Shown: positions 10,289 to 20,274, counted from the first letter of the stretch. The stretch: DNA of 46,131 nucleotides from Planctomycetota bacterium (GCA_021791715.1 JAJYWB010000049.1:1-46131), one strand, 5' to 3'. Notes: a model not told the origin generated them from the letters alone. Numbers and translations are program-made.

Positions 10289-10427
10289 GATCAGAACGGA
10301 ACCAACCCGTCCCGGCTACGCTCGCGACCACCCCCTCGGGAGTGCGACGAACGAAAACCAGGATGTTCCTTTTTCACAAGCGTTGAGGTGTGCATGGGAA
10401 TCGGTCGAGAATCCTGCGAAGCGGCGC

Positions 10428-10456
10428 TTGACACACAAGCTCGGTACGACTACGAG
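10428..10456 (+). promoter_or_regulatory. Candidate promoter of the Asp-rich protein gene
   Basis: A perfect TTGACA (10428-10433) is followed after 17 bp by TACGAG (10451-10456), a weak -10. The leader to the ATG at 10577 would be about 115 nt. The match rests mainly on the -35 element. Confidence 0.4.
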
Positions 10457-10576
10457 TATCCATCCCCATTACAATTAGGCCGTCGGTCGGCCATGCGGAC
10501 AGAACGATCGATCGACCGTTTAAACCGGGTTGGCGGGCCGTCCGCCCGCCTCTTCCTTGCCTTGAGGACCGACCCA

Positions 10577-10900
10577 ATGTTGGACCCATCGCGGCTTGCT
10601 TTCCCCGTGCTCGACCTCCCCTATCACGTGGAGGACGATCGCGATTCGTCCCCCTTCGCTCGTTACCCCGGTGACGAGGAAGATATCGAGGAAGACGAAA
10701 TCGACGACGACCTCGACGACGACGACGAGTTCGACGACCTCGACGACGAGGACGACGACGATCTCGACGACGACGACGACGAGGATCTCTCCGAAATCGA
10801 CGAAATGGACCTCGACGACGACGACCTCGACGACGACGACCTCGACGACGATCTCGACGACGATCTCGACGACGACGACGACGAGGACGACGTCGTCTAA
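10577..10900 (+). CDS. Small protein with hyperacidic Asp-rich tail
   Basis: The 107-aa product starts MLDPSRLAFPVLDLPYHVED and then becomes almost entirely Asp/Glu, mostly as DDDLDDD-type repeats with scattered Leu and Ile. The ATG at 10577 has GAGG nine bases upstream; the frame is open to about 10388, but the upstream part has no matching codon character. The tail is encoded by repeated gac/ctc triplets and is surely disordered. Possible roles include divalent-cation binding or a nucleic-acid mimic, but neither is shown by the sequence. No family is recognised. A small hairpin (10903-10917) after the stop lacks a downstream U-run on the plus strand. Confidence 0.6.
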   Translation: MLDPSRLAFPVLDLPYHVEDDRDSSPFARYPGDEEDIEEDEIDDDLDDDDEFDDLDDEDDDDLDDDDDEDLSEIDEMDLDDDDLDDDDLDDDLDDDLDDDDDEDDVV

Positions 10901-11140
10901 AAGGTCGCCTCGCGACCAAAACGTCGTCTTTACGCCCAAAAACACGCGCGAATCGATCGGGGAGCGGCCGCCGAGCCCTCCTCGATCGATTCATCACGCG
11001 CGAAACTCCCGAATCAAACGAACACAATCGATCGACGGCTCAACAAATGATCGTTTTTATTCTTTATTGTTGTGTTTTATAAGCGTTATTAGAAATAAAT
11101 TGTATCATGATTTTAATTAGAGCTAAGTTTCGCGATAGAG

Positions 11141-12429
11141 ATGTTCATAAAATTACCTTCAAGATCGTCGGCGGGCGATGAATACGGCGATTTTCAGACA
11201 CCCGTCGATCTCGCCGAGCGCGTTTGTTCCCTGGCGTCGCGATGCCTTCCCGAACCCGCGACGGTGATCGAACCGACGTGCGGAACGGGGACTTTTTTGA
11301 TCGCGGCGCTCGATCGATTCGCCGGAGTCGAGCGAACGATCGGCGCATAAATAAATCGCACATATATTCGCACGTTTAGAGACAAACTCCGCGGAAAAAG
11401 CAATTTCGATATATCCGAATGGATGATCGTCGAGCCGCTCGATACGCTCGCGAAAAGTCGTGCGACGATCGGGCTTTTGTGTAAAACCGCGGTCGCTCGC
11501 AAGGCGCTCGCGCACGCGTGGAAAAACCGGATCGCCTTGGCGGAGGCCGAGATCCATAAAATCGACGCCGCCGAATCGTTCGACGCCGCTGCCGACGCAT
11601 GCTTATTACTTTGTACGATTACGTCGACCGGCGCCGCTCGCGATCGCCTCGTTTATCAAAACCTCGACGATCGTCGGCACATCGCGACGATCGGGTATCG
11701 CGACGACCCCCTCGTCGCCGACGCCAACGCTTACGATCGCTGGAAACACTGATCAGGCAAAAGATCTACAAATGGCGATCGGGCGTCAAGCACGATTTCT
11801 CGCGGGTGATGGCGCCGACGCGGGCGGGAGCGCGATATCGCAACGGGTTCGGCGAAATCATCGATTCTGGAGACGATTATCTTTATCCGATGCTCAAACG
11901 CTCGGAAATCGCCACGGGTCGCGGCGACAACCCCGAGCGACTCATGCTCGTCACTCAAAAAACGATCCGCGACGACCTTTCGGCGATTCGCTCGGTCGCC
12001 CCCAAAACATGAAATTATCTGCAAAGCGATGCGACTTTGCTCGATCGACGAGCGAGTTCGTTTTATCGGGATCGTCCCCGATTTTCGATCTTCGGGATCG
12101 GCGATTACTCCTTTTCGCCGTGGAAAGTCGCGATCTCCGGATTTTACAAACGCTTGCGATTCTCCGTGATCGCTCTCTTCATGGAATCCCCCGTCGTGCT
12201 CGACGACACGGCGTGCTTCTTGTCGTTCGAGAACGAACGAGAAGCGCGGTTGATCGCGGATTCTCTCAACAGCGAAGCCGCGACCGAATTCTTCTCGGCG
12301 TTCGTCTTTTGGGATTCAAAACGACCGATTACGATCGAGCTTCTTCGTCATTTTGATCTAATAATGCTTGCGCAAGAACTTCATAAAATAGATCTCCCCG
12401 AACGAATTGCATACAGATATCCAGATTAA
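11141..12429 (+). pseudogene. Decayed class I SAM-dependent DNA methyltransferase
   Basis: Four pieces line up in order as one former methyltransferase. Piece one (11141-11347) has FQTPVDLAERV and SAM-binding motif I, IEPTCGTGTFLIAALDRF, then stops at TAA 11348, where the context GA-stop-INRTY suggests a former Glu. Piece two (from about 11390) resumes in the same frame with GKSNFDISEWMIVEPLDTLA and LCKTAVARKALAHAWKN. The catalytic NPPW/NPPY segment expected between pieces one and two, some 60-70 codons, is missing. Near 11750 the frame shifts by one base into piece three (YKWRSGVKHDFSRVM, DDYLYPMLKRSEI). That piece stops at TGA 12010, where Trp is expected, and continues in frame to 12429 (LLDRRASSFYRDRPRFSIFG, SAFVFWDSKRPITIELLRHF). 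The lost motif and several disruptions mean it cannot be active. Family identity rests on recalled motifs. Confidence 0.75.
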
Positions 12430-12618
12430 TTAATTTATCTTGCACGCTAAACTATTAAATTATTTTACATACATAAATGATATAATAAACCGGCTCGGTC
12501 GGCGATTCGCCCCCGTGAAAAACGCGCCGCGTTAGGCGTCATAAGCGAGGACGAGCCGCCGCGTGAACCGGTCGCTTTTCATCGTTTTGATAATCGACGA
12601 TCGAAGCCGAAGCCGACC

Positions 12619-14637
12619 TCAACGCTTCGATCGCTTCAAAGCAAAAGATGTATATGTCACCCCATCCTTATCTTGAATCATATACCCTCCGAAGGGAACG
12701 AGCCTTCGCGCGATTACCGACGCCTCGGGAAGCTTATCAATCAAGGATTGTATACTATCTTGATCTTTTGGCGCGTCACCCTCCGCCTGCCGAAGCGCCG
12801 GATCGACGACCGCGGGCTCGCCGGGCGCCGGAACTTGAACCGGCTGAAACCGCGGCAAAAGTTTGACGGACCCGACACCCAGAACGGCGGCGAGATCGAA
12901 AACCGATCCCGACATTTTGACGAACGCATCGGATTTGAGGAACCGATAAATCAGTGGAAACGTCTTGTTCGGATTGATCATCATCACCGACCCCAACTTA
13001 TCCGGCGCCGAGCGGACGAATTGATCGACGATCGAATCGCGCGACCGCGCGGCGTTTACGTCGAGAACTCGCTCGAGCAAACCTTTACCCGTCGCGATGA
13101 AAATCGATCCCTTCGCCTCCGCCACGCTCAAAACGCCCGAGGCGCGCCTCGATTGAAACTTCGGATCGGCTTCGATCTGATCGTCTTTCCAATCGAACTC
13201 ATAAATCGTCGTCCCCTGGAATTCACGCCTTCGGGGTACGACGTCGAGCCAATCGCCGAGCAGCTTCGTCAGCGATCGGAACGATCCCCCCTCCTTGTTC
13301 GCAATCGATAAAACTGATTCCATGCTTTCAATCGATTCCGCGTCGGCGAAATCTCCGATCAACGTGATCCGATTCTGAAACGATTTAAGTATTTCTTCAT
13401 TAATCTCGGAACCGAAGACCAAGGCGACCGATTGACGGAACTGTTCGGCCGATTTCTCGTCAAGACAGCCCGCGATCTCCTTAAACGCAGCGTATGTCGC
13501 CCGAGCGTCCCAACTCCACGATTGATAAAATCCGATCGATTCGGGAACCCACGCCTCGGGCGAAAGATCGACCGAGGGCGCCCGAACCAACTTGAAAGCG
13601 CCCCGAGGTTCGCCGTTTGTAATCACGAATGTTTGATTATAAAAATCATATTTATTTGTATTGAACGCCAAGGCGCCGCCGACCCCGCGAAAGCTGTTGA
13701 GACCGAGAAAATCGGAGATGAGCCCGAACTCCAAACTCCCCGTGAATCCCGCGGTCGCTTTGGCGATTTTTTTGGTCGCCGCGGCGACATTGACGTACCA
13801 AATCAGACGAGCGTCGGAATCGACCTTGGCGAGCATCTTGGAGTACGAAAGCGTGGAAAAAAGCGAAGGTCCGCGATCCGTCCCGGCGCTCAAAAAAGAT
13901 TTGATCGCTCGCGAGTCGGTCGCGAAATAAAAGACGTCTCCCTTACGTGTCCAAACGATTGGAGCTTGAACATCGGGACGCTCTCCCGCTCGTTGAACCG
14001 GAGCAGCCGCGACAAATCCCGGAGGAGGATTCGGCGCGACTCCTGGTGGAACGGCGTTGAGATCTTGCCCGGGCGCCGCGGCGCCGCCGTTCACGGGAGG
14101 ATTTACAGCCGCCGATTCGGGTTGTTTCGCGGGTTCGATGATCGTCAGAACGAACGTTTGAAACGTCTCGATTCGGACCGTCCCGCCCGATTTTTTGAGC
14201 CTTTCGGCGTACGATCGGCAGAACTTCTCAACCGCCGTGGAATTCGTCCCCGCGTCGACCGAAAGCAAGATCGCCGCGGGAATCTTTGGATCCTTGATCC
14301 CGACGACCGCGAGCGAAACCTCGCCGCGCGGTAGGTCGGACAACTCGCGGATCGAAACCCCCTCGAAACCTTGCTCATCGACCAATACGCGCTGAAATCG
14401 ACGCGAAAGCTCGTCGAGCAACGGCTTCATCGCCGCGTCCGAACACAATTCGGCAAGGGTCGTTTCGCCGAAGCTCGCTTTCAACTCCGAGTAATTTTTG
14501 ATTTTGATAAATGCATAAGTTGACGCCGGAAGCGATTTCTCGATCGGCTCGGCTTCGGCCGCGGCGCCGATTCGCGACGAGCACACGATCAATCCGAGGA
14601 GCGAAACCCACGCGGAGACGAGATAAAATCGACGCAT
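12619..14637 (-). CDS. Exported protein of unknown function (DUF3352-like architecture)
   Basis: The 672-aa product begins with a signal peptide (MRRFYLVSAWVSLLGLIVCS then SRIGAAAEAEP). The ATG at 14637 has an excellent AGGGAGG site eight bases upstream (14646-14652 on the plus strand); the frame extends 40 codons further, but that part is an Arg-rich shadow. The mature protein starts LPASTYAFIKIKNYSELKAS and alternates predicted beta strands and helices. A Pro/Ala-rich linker lies around residues 190-230. This resembles planctomycete secreted proteins with DUF3352-like domains, but the match is from memory. No catalytic motif is seen. It ends convergently with the methyltransferase pseudogene, about 190 bp away. 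Confidence 0.75.
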   Translation of the reverse strand: MRRFYLVSAWVSLLGLIVCSSRIGAAAEAEPIEKSLPASTYAFIKIKNYSELKASFGETTLAELCSDAAMKPLLDELSRRFQRVLVDEQGFEGVSIRELSDLPRGEVSLAVVGIKDPKIPAAILLSVDAGTNSTAVEKFCRSYAERLKKSGGTVRIETFQTFVLTIIEPAKQPESAAVNPPVNGGAAAPGQDLNAVPPGVAPNPPPGFVAAAPVQRAGERPDVQAPIVWTRKGDVFYFATDSRAIKSFLSAGTDRGPSLFSTLSYSKMLAKVDSDARLIWYVNVAAATKKIAKATAGFTGSLEFGLISDFLGLNSFRGVGGALAFNTNKYDFYNQTFVITNGEPRGAFKLVRAPSVDLSPEAWVPESIGFYQSWSWDARATYAAFKEIAGCLDEKSAEQFRQSVALVFGSEINEEILKSFQNRITLIGDFADAESIESMESVLSIANKEGGSFRSLTKLLGDWLDVVPRRREFQGTTIYEFDWKDDQIEADPKFQSRRASGVLSVAEAKGSIFIATGKGLLERVLDVNAARSRDSIVDQFVRSAPDKLGSVMMINPNKTFPLIYRFLKSDAFVKMSGSVFDLAAVLGVGSVKLLPRFQPVQVPAPGEPAVVDPALRQAEGDAPKDQDSIQSLIDKLPEASVIARRLVPFGGYMIQDKDGVTYTSFALKRSKR

Positions 14638-14959
14638 CGGACGAACCTCCCTGAGAAGTCGAATACGACGGATCCTTCGCTTCGAGAAGATTAACCGTCG
14701 TCGGGCGTAACTTGCAAGAGAAAACGCCGTGAGTTTCGGAGGATGATCAAAATACATATATTTTATTACTATATTATATATTTATTTTTATTATGAATAT
14801 GATAACTTAGAACTCGATTCGACCGCGATCGGCAAGCGACGAAGGCCGATTGTCGCGAGGAATATCGGAACCGCACGACTCCGAAGTATCGACTTACGAC
14901 TCGGAAATTTATAATCTGTATGAGCGCGATAACCGATTCGAGAATTCAGGAGTCGTCCG
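14638..14959. promoter_or_regulatory. Divergent AT-rich intergenic region with candidate promoters
   Basis: The stretch 14755-14810 is nearly pure A/T, in strong contrast to the flanks, and holds TATAAT on the minus strand (14773-14778 on plus). On the plus strand TATAAT lies at 14910-14915, about 45 bp before the ATG at 14960, with only a weak -35 (TCGACT near 14889). Both flanking genes are transcribed away from it. Confidence 0.35.
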
Positions 14960-16255
14960 ATGACCGCCGCGAAATTCCTCGCCAAAAACGCGTTCGAACG
15001 CATCGCCCTGGTCGTGCTCTCGTTCGTCGTCGTGTATCTCGTCGCCAAAGATCATTTTCCCAGGGATCAACCGAATCTTACCATTCTTGAAGGTTTGGAA
15101 GCTAAAAGTTTGGTGATACGAGGGGGCGTCGATTCGCCGTCGATCACGCTCGAATCGAGCGAGAATTCGGCTTCGATCCGAATGTACCTCGGCGAAAGCA
15201 CGCCGAGGCTCGAACTGACGTTGAATCGATCGGGTCCAGGCGAGATCGCCGAAACATTAATTTTTAGAAATACCGATAATTCGTCGAAAACGGGACTGAT
15301 CTTAAACAGCGACGGCTCCTCCGAAATCAGGATGATCGACCGATCGGGTTCGGGTTTAATATCGATCCGTAACGATTATAATGATTCGAAATCGTTGATT
15401 TTTCGCGACGACAATCGAAAGACGATCGAATTAACGACGCATCACAACGATTTATCAGAACTTAATCTATATGATCGCTATGGAAATGAATCGATTCGGG
15501 CGATCGTACCCCCCGACGGTCCGAGAAGCCTGGAGATCTCGGGCCGGAATCCGGGATCGAGGCTTCGCCTCGCGTGCGAGGATCATGATACCCCCTCGAT
15601 ATCCCTATATCAGTCGGATAAGAAAACGGACGCTCCGCGGATCTCGCTCGCGATCGACGAAAAAAACAACGCTCGATATTCCATGGCGAATTCTTCCGGG
15701 AAGACGGGACTCGCTCAAACCGTATCCGAAGACGGATCGTCGTCGATCGCCCTTTTCAATCAAATCAACAATAAATTGTTATTACAATTATTAGGTTCTC
15801 CCGAATATTCGGGGGTGAAACTTTTCGATCAGAAAGGTCGTTCACGAATCGATTTAACGATATCAAAATCTTATCCTTACTTATTCTTCAACGATTCGGC
15901 GGGCGAAGTGTCGACGCGATTATCCGCGAGCGACGCCGATTCCACTCTGACGTTCTTCAAGGGAAAAACTCCGAAGGTCGTCGTGGGAAACGACTTCGGA
16001 ATGTGGGGGATCTCGTCTCAAGATTCGCATTTTAACAACAGAATATTCATGGGAGTCGATCATAATGATATAACGCGAATGGAAATCGATAATCCCCGGG
16101 GCGATTCATTCTTTTCGATCGAATCCGGTTCGACGCCCACGTCGCTTCGATTGGGCGACGGAAACCAAACCCGCTTCCACTTCGGAGTCGACGCCAAGAA
16201 CCAAACGTTTTATTCGATCAAAGACGCCGACGGAATGAGTTTGCCGATTCAGTAA
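14960..16255 (+). CDS. Membrane-anchored, strand-repeat (beta-solenoid-like) protein
   Basis: The 431-aa product has a single N-terminal transmembrane segment (IALVVLSFVVVYLVAK, residues ~14-30). The rest is a series of ~20-25-residue repeats of the form short strand, turn with D/N-G or R-S-G, short strand (for example SSEIRMIDRSGSGLISIRND, SELNLYDRYGNESIRAIV, SGVKLFDQKGRSRIDLTISK). This regular pattern suggests a beta-solenoid or stacked-hairpin stalk outside the membrane. The ATG at 14960 has AGGAG at 14948-14952, seven bases away. No enzymatic motif is seen, and no close family is recognised. It might be a surface or cell-envelope protein; that is inference from topology. Confidence 0.7.
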   Translation: MTAAKFLAKNAFERIALVVLSFVVVYLVAKDHFPRDQPNLTILEGLEAKSLVIRGGVDSPSITLESSENSASIRMYLGESTPRLELTLNRSGPGEIAETLIFRNTDNSSKTGLILNSDGSSEIRMIDRSGSGLISIRNDYNDSKSLIFRDDNRKTIELTTHHNDLSELNLYDRYGNESIRAIVPPDGPRSLEISGRNPGSRLRLACEDHDTPSISLYQSDKKTDAPRISLAIDEKNNARYSMANSSGKTGLAQTVSEDGSSSIALFNQINNKLLLQLLGSPEYSGVKLFDQKGRSRIDLTISKSYPYLFFNDSAGEVSTRLSASDADSTLTFFKGKTPKVVVGNDFGMWGISSQDSHFNNRIFMGVDHNDITRMEIDNPRGDSFFSIESGSTPTSLRLGDGNQTRFHFGVDAKNQTFYSIKDADGMSLPIQ

Positions 16256-16329
16256 GCTCGACTAGGCCTCGATCAAGCGACTGAAGCCTTTTTTTCGATT
16301 AAAAATCAAAAAAACGCTCGAAAAACCCC

Positions 16330-18012
16330 TTGTTTTCCGCTAGAATGAAGGCATGAAAACTTCCCACTCAGCGAATTAAAGGAGAATTTCGAGTGCGCCC
16401 CAATATCGCTCAAAAGCTTCAGGATCGCAAGAGTCAAGTCCAATCGCGGATCGAGCATCGACCCGGCTGCTATCGCGACGAACCAATGTTCGCCGCGTCA
16501 AACATCCACTTCGAACTCTCCGATCGCTCCCAGGCCGTCTCATGCGGGGGCGTGGGATTGATATTCGCGGTCGCACAAAAGCTTGATCTCGTTCAATCCA
16601 TTAATGATGGCCTGAATCTCCTTCGTGTTCACCAACCTTATTCCGAATCCGATCATGTTCTTAATATTGCATTCAATGTCCTAGCGGGTGGAACTCGCCT
16701 CGAACATATCGAACGGCGACGCTCCGACGAGGCGTATCTCAACGCCATCGGCGCGATCCGTATTCCCGATCCCACGACCTCGGGGGATTTTTGCCGTCGA
16801 TTTAAAGAATCGGATATTCTTAAGTTGATGGATATTTTCAATAAGACGCGAGTACGGGTCTTGAAAACCCAGCCAAGATCTTTTTTCGACGAGGCCTTCA
16901 TCGACGCCGACGGAACTCTCGTCGAAACCGACGCCTGCAAGAAAGAAGGCGTCGACATCGCGTATAACGGCGTTTGGGGTTACCATCCGCTGGTCATCTC
17001 GCTCGCGAACACTCAGGAGCCTCTCTTCATCGTCAATCGTAGCGGCAATCGGCCGTCTCATGAGCGCGCTCATGAGTTTATCGACGAGTCGATCGAATTG
17101 TGTCTTGGAGCGGGTTTTCGCAAAGTGTGCGTTCGCGGAGATACCGACTTCACCCAAACCAAGCACCTTGATCGATGGGCCGATTTACCGAACGTTTCGT
17201 TTGTTTTCGGTATGGATGCTCGAGCGAACTTGATCGAGATCGCCGAGAATCCGCCCGCGGACGCCTATAGCCTGCTTCGACGGCCTTCGAGACATAAGGC
17301 TCGGACGAAGCCGCGTTCCAAGCGTCATGACGTCAAGAAACGGATCGTTCAGGAACGGGAATTCGAGAATATCACGCTTGAGGAAGAACAAGTCGCCGAA
17401 TTCTCGTACAAGCCGACCGCGTGTCGTCGATCGTATCGCGTCGTGGCACTTCGAAAGAAGCCGGCAATAGAGAAGGGTCAAATGAGGCTTCTTGATGAAT
17501 ACAGATACTATTTCTACATTACAAATCGATACGACTTGTCCACCGGAGAGGTCGTCTTTCTCGCGAACGATCGATGCGATCAAGAGAATCTGCCGACGCA
17601 GCTCAAGGGAGCGATGAAAGCGCCGTCGTCTCCGGTCGACAATCTCGAGAGCAACTAGGCTTACATGTCGATGGCGTCGTTGGCTTGGAGTTTGAAGGCC
17701 TGGGCGGCGTTGTTGATGACCGAGGATGGACGCGACGAACAGGAAAAAGAGCGACGACGATCGGAAAAGCGAAAGCTTTTGCGGATGGAGTACACGACGT
17801 TTCGAGCGGCGATCATCGATATACCGGTCAAATCGTACGGAGCGGTCGTCGCTTGATCTATCGAGTTCTTACGTGTTGGAGTCCGTGGTTGGATAGCTTC
17901 TTCGAGATCGCGGATCGGGTTCAATTCTCACGGTTGTGTTGACGGATGAGAGAATTGAAGTCGGAGTCCGGACGCTCCGATGAACGACGGCTTTCTAGAC
18001 CCGGAAAGAACC
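16330..18012 (+). mobile_element. Decayed IS1380-family insertion sequence
   Basis: A broken IS1380-type transposase (16393-17942) lies between two imperfect inverted sequences: 16330-16352 (TTGTTTTCCGCTAGAATG...) and the complement of 17989-18012 (GGTTCTTTCCGGGTCTAGAA...). They share a TTTCCG..CTAGAA core but need gaps to align, so the ends are tentative. No target-site duplication was identified. The element marks the left border of the AT-rich RHS island. Confidence 0.55.
16393..17942 (+). pseudogene. IS1380-family transposase, interrupted
   Basis: The first 421 codons read as a normal IS1380-family DDE transposase: FELSDRSQAVSCGGVGLIFA, VLAGGTRLEHIERRRSDEAY, the catalytic-domain strand FIDADGTLVETDACKKEGVD and VCVRGDTDFTQT. 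At 17656-17658 a TAG stands where the family has Trp in DNLVSNWAYM; the frame then continues with MASLAWSLKAWAALLM. Around 17825 a one-base shift is needed to reach the C-terminal GRRLIYRVLTCWSPWLDSFF, ending at 17942. The GTG at 16393 has AAAGGAGA seven bases upstream. The stop and the frameshift make normal transposition unlikely, although the catalytic domain itself is intact. Confidence 0.85.
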
Positions 18013-18202
18013 AAACGATATGCAAATAATAACACTAAACCAATCGAACGGGCGAGCGGCCCGGAACGAATCGGTACGGAAACATAGTATTAGCAATGGA
18101 TCAAAGAATTTACGTGCGTCATTCGCTTAGTTGAGGACTAATCTGGTCGATCCAAAGTTTGGGTGTCCGAGCGTTGGGTTTATAGAGATTTTTATATATA
18201 AT

Positions 18203-19084
18203 TTATTGATTAACGCTCACGTATTGGTAATGATCGTTTATATACAATATAAGGTTCTCTCTTGACTCATCATAGCAGTCGATATATACGACTGATTTCA
18301 TACCTTTATTATCGAGAATATCGCATATTTTAATCAGTTCTAGATCCGATATGTTAGTTCCGCCGAGCACCAATTCCTTCAATGATAATGATTGGCATAA
18401 CTTATTAATCTGACACATATGCAAATCGCATCGAGTAAGGTCTAAATAAGTCAGATGTTTGCACTTCTTCAATATGTTTAAAACATCGCAATTAACCATT
18501 GTATCCCTAACGGATATAGATTCAATAGTATTGTATGTATGGTTTATGATATACTCAATACCTCTTGATGTAATTGGATTTCCTGAGAGGTTAATAAATT
18601 TAAGTTCACATCGATCTGGGAAAATCATTCTTTCTAAAAATGATGAATCGATATTACAATAACTAATGTTCAGTTCCTTTAGATGTCGAGGGATAATAAT
18701 ATTTTCGCTTGATATTATATTGATATCAGAGACTATAATTTCTAAACCGGTCAGTTCGCTCGAAGAGAGTATATACATAATGTCCTGTGAGTTTAAATAT
18801 GCATCATGTACGAATATGCGATGGTAATTAATGTCTCGCAACTTATATAGATATTTTTTTTGAGTATTATTCTTATCAAATCCGACACCTACTAGATAAA
18901 CGGATTGGAATTTCGGGTTGAGCTTTCCTAAGACAGAATATCTGTAAAAGAATCTGAATCCATGATTTTCAAGAAATGTTACTGAGCTGTAGTATCTGAA
19001 TAATCGAGCACAAAAATGTATCGTAACAATCATGAATAATATTAACAATAACATAATAGTATATTTCAGTTTTGCTTTAATCAT
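18203..19084 (-). CDS. Membrane-anchored LRR protein, putative immunity partner of tip 5
   Basis: The 293-aa product has an N-terminal transmembrane segment (YTIMLLLILFMIVTIHFCA) followed by leucine-rich repeats (LKELNISYCNIDSS, LKFINLSGNPITSRGIEYI, LTYLDLTRCDLHMCQINKL, LKELVLGGTNISDLELIKI). The ATG at 19084 follows an AGGTGA site closely; a GTG three codons upstream is less likely. It begins 25 bases after the stop of the RHS tip gene at 19110, on the same strand, the position expected for a cognate immunity gene. Base composition is AT-rich, unlike the GC-rich core genes, pointing to transfer. The immunity role is inferred from position only; LRR folds bind proteins, which would fit toxin neutralisation. 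Confidence 0.65.
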   Translation of the reverse strand: MIKAKLKYTIMLLLILFMIVTIHFCARLFRYYSSVTFLENHGFRFFYRYSVLGKLNPKFQSVYLVGVGFDKNNTQKKYLYKLRDINYHRIFVHDAYLNSQDIMYILSSSELTGLEIIVSDINIISSENIIIPRHLKELNISYCNIDSSFLERMIFPDRCELKFINLSGNPITSRGIEYIINHTYNTIESISVRDTMVNCDVLNILKKCKHLTYLDLTRCDLHMCQINKLCQSLSLKELVLGGTNISDLELIKICDILDNKGMKSVVYIDCYDESRENLILYINDHYQYVSVNQ

Positions 19085-19109
19085 GATAATCACCTAATGG
19101 ATACCTTTC

Positions 19110-20270
19110 TTAAAATGACCCAACAATTTTAGATGGGTTACCTGGAGGAATCTTTGCACCACGTGAGGGTGGACCAATACTATAGATATTTCCATCATTA
19201 CCACCTACAAGCCACGGAACAGCAGGCGTCGGAATATTCTGACCTGGAATGAAGATTGGTAAAGCTGAATTTCTAGGATCGAGTGGGCTTGTTGATGGAT
19301 CAGAAACAATTGGTCTTGGATGTGTGTGAATTATACCAACAAGAGTTTGATTCTTCGGAACATGCAATGTCTGAGTAAGATTAATCCCCGGAAATCCGAT
19401 GGGACCTGAGAGAATATTGGTAAAACTAATGTATCCTTCTTTATCTTGGAGGATTCCACAACCCCATTCTTGAAAAGTCCCATTGCGATAGGATTTCTTC
19501 ATCAAAACCTTAATTTTATTGATTACTAATTTGTTTTTGCCAAGTTCAGCTGCTGTAGGAGGTAATATAGTGGTGTTGATTGCAGTTGTATTTACCAGCG
19601 GAGGAGCTGGTGGTATATCAGGATTTCCAAACCCTATATTTCCTTGAAATGGTATCTGTGGAGTATTCTTCTCAGTTCCATCCTCTAAAAACAATCCTTT
19701 TGGATCTGTATAATTTGTTGGATTGTTATTAACGTATCTATATGTATTAGTATCCAAAGATGATAAACCAATCGGATCAATGCGCATAAATAATCCATTT
19801 TTAGATGAATATACCCGATGCCAATCATTGTACAATCCGGAGATCGTATCATACTGCATGCCGTCGAACTTGAATTGGCTCCCCGAGCTCGGATTGCTCT
19901 CGGAATGAATCCCTCCAAAGGCGTCGTACGTAATATGATCGATCACCGTCCCCGACGCGTCGACGATGTCGCGAACCGAGCCGAGCTTGCCCGTCAAGTA
20001 CCAATCGGTCACGCCCGAGGCGTTCGTGCGCGCAACCATCCCCGTCACGCCCGGAACGTAAGACGGACCCGCGAGATAACGCTCCAAAAGCGTTCCAGAG
20101 CCGTTGAACTCGGCGTAAGGCGTGTTCGAGTTCCCGTTGTAAACGATCCAAGTCTGAGTCGTCGTTCCGCCCGAAGTCTTGTCGATGGAAGAGGTTCGGA
20201 CGCACGATCCGTCGAGCGCGGACGAGCCGATTGCCGATAAATCTTCGGTATGAAACGTCACGAGGTTCAT
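19110..20270 (-). CDS. Orphan RHS tip cassette 5: RHS core with JAB/DUF4329-like C-terminal domain
   Basis: The first ~30 codons (MNLVTFHTEDLSAIGS) are a cassette-specific leader. Residues ~35-165 are RHS-associated core, nearly the same as the main RHS gene (WIVYNGNSNTPYAEFNGSGT, YLTGKLGSVRDIVDASG, NDWHRVYSSKNGLFMRIDPI). After DPKGL the sequence becomes unrelated and AT-rich. The C-terminal domain has a Glu in FQEWGCGILQDKEG (~266) and HTHP in GIIHTHPRPIVSDPSTSPLD (~313), with Ser and Asp following. This is the JAMM metal-site pattern of JAB-like peptidases and of the RHS-linked DUF4329 domain. A peptidase toxin is therefore likely but unproven. The gene lacks the ~1700-residue shell of the main gene. 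A TAA at 20289-20291 cuts it off from a longer ancestral leader. Confidence 0.75.
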   Translation of the reverse strand: MNLVTFHTEDLSAIGSSALDGSCVRTSSIDKTSGGTTTQTWIVYNGNSNTPYAEFNGSGTLLERYLAGPSYVPGVTGMVARTNASGVTDWYLTGKLGSVRDIVDASGTVIDHITYDAFGGIHSESNPSSGSQFKFDGMQYDTISGLYNDWHRVYSSKNGLFMRIDPIGLSSLDTNTYRYVNNNPTNYTDPKGLFLEDGTEKNTPQIPFQGNIGFGNPDIPPAPPLVNTTAINTTILPPTAAELGKNKLVINKIKVLMKKSYRNGTFQEWGCGILQDKEGYISFTNILSGPIGFPGINLTQTLHVPKNQTLVGIIHTHPRPIVSDPSTSPLDPRNSALPIFIPGQNIPTPAVPWLVGGNDGNIYSIGPPSRGAKIPPGNPSKIVGSF

Positions 20271-20274
20271 TGGA

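Noticed and set aside
10903..10917. Hairpin GGTCGC-CTC-GCGACC as a terminator of the Asp-rich gene
   Set aside because: The stem is short and followed by AAAA rather than a U-run on the plus strand.
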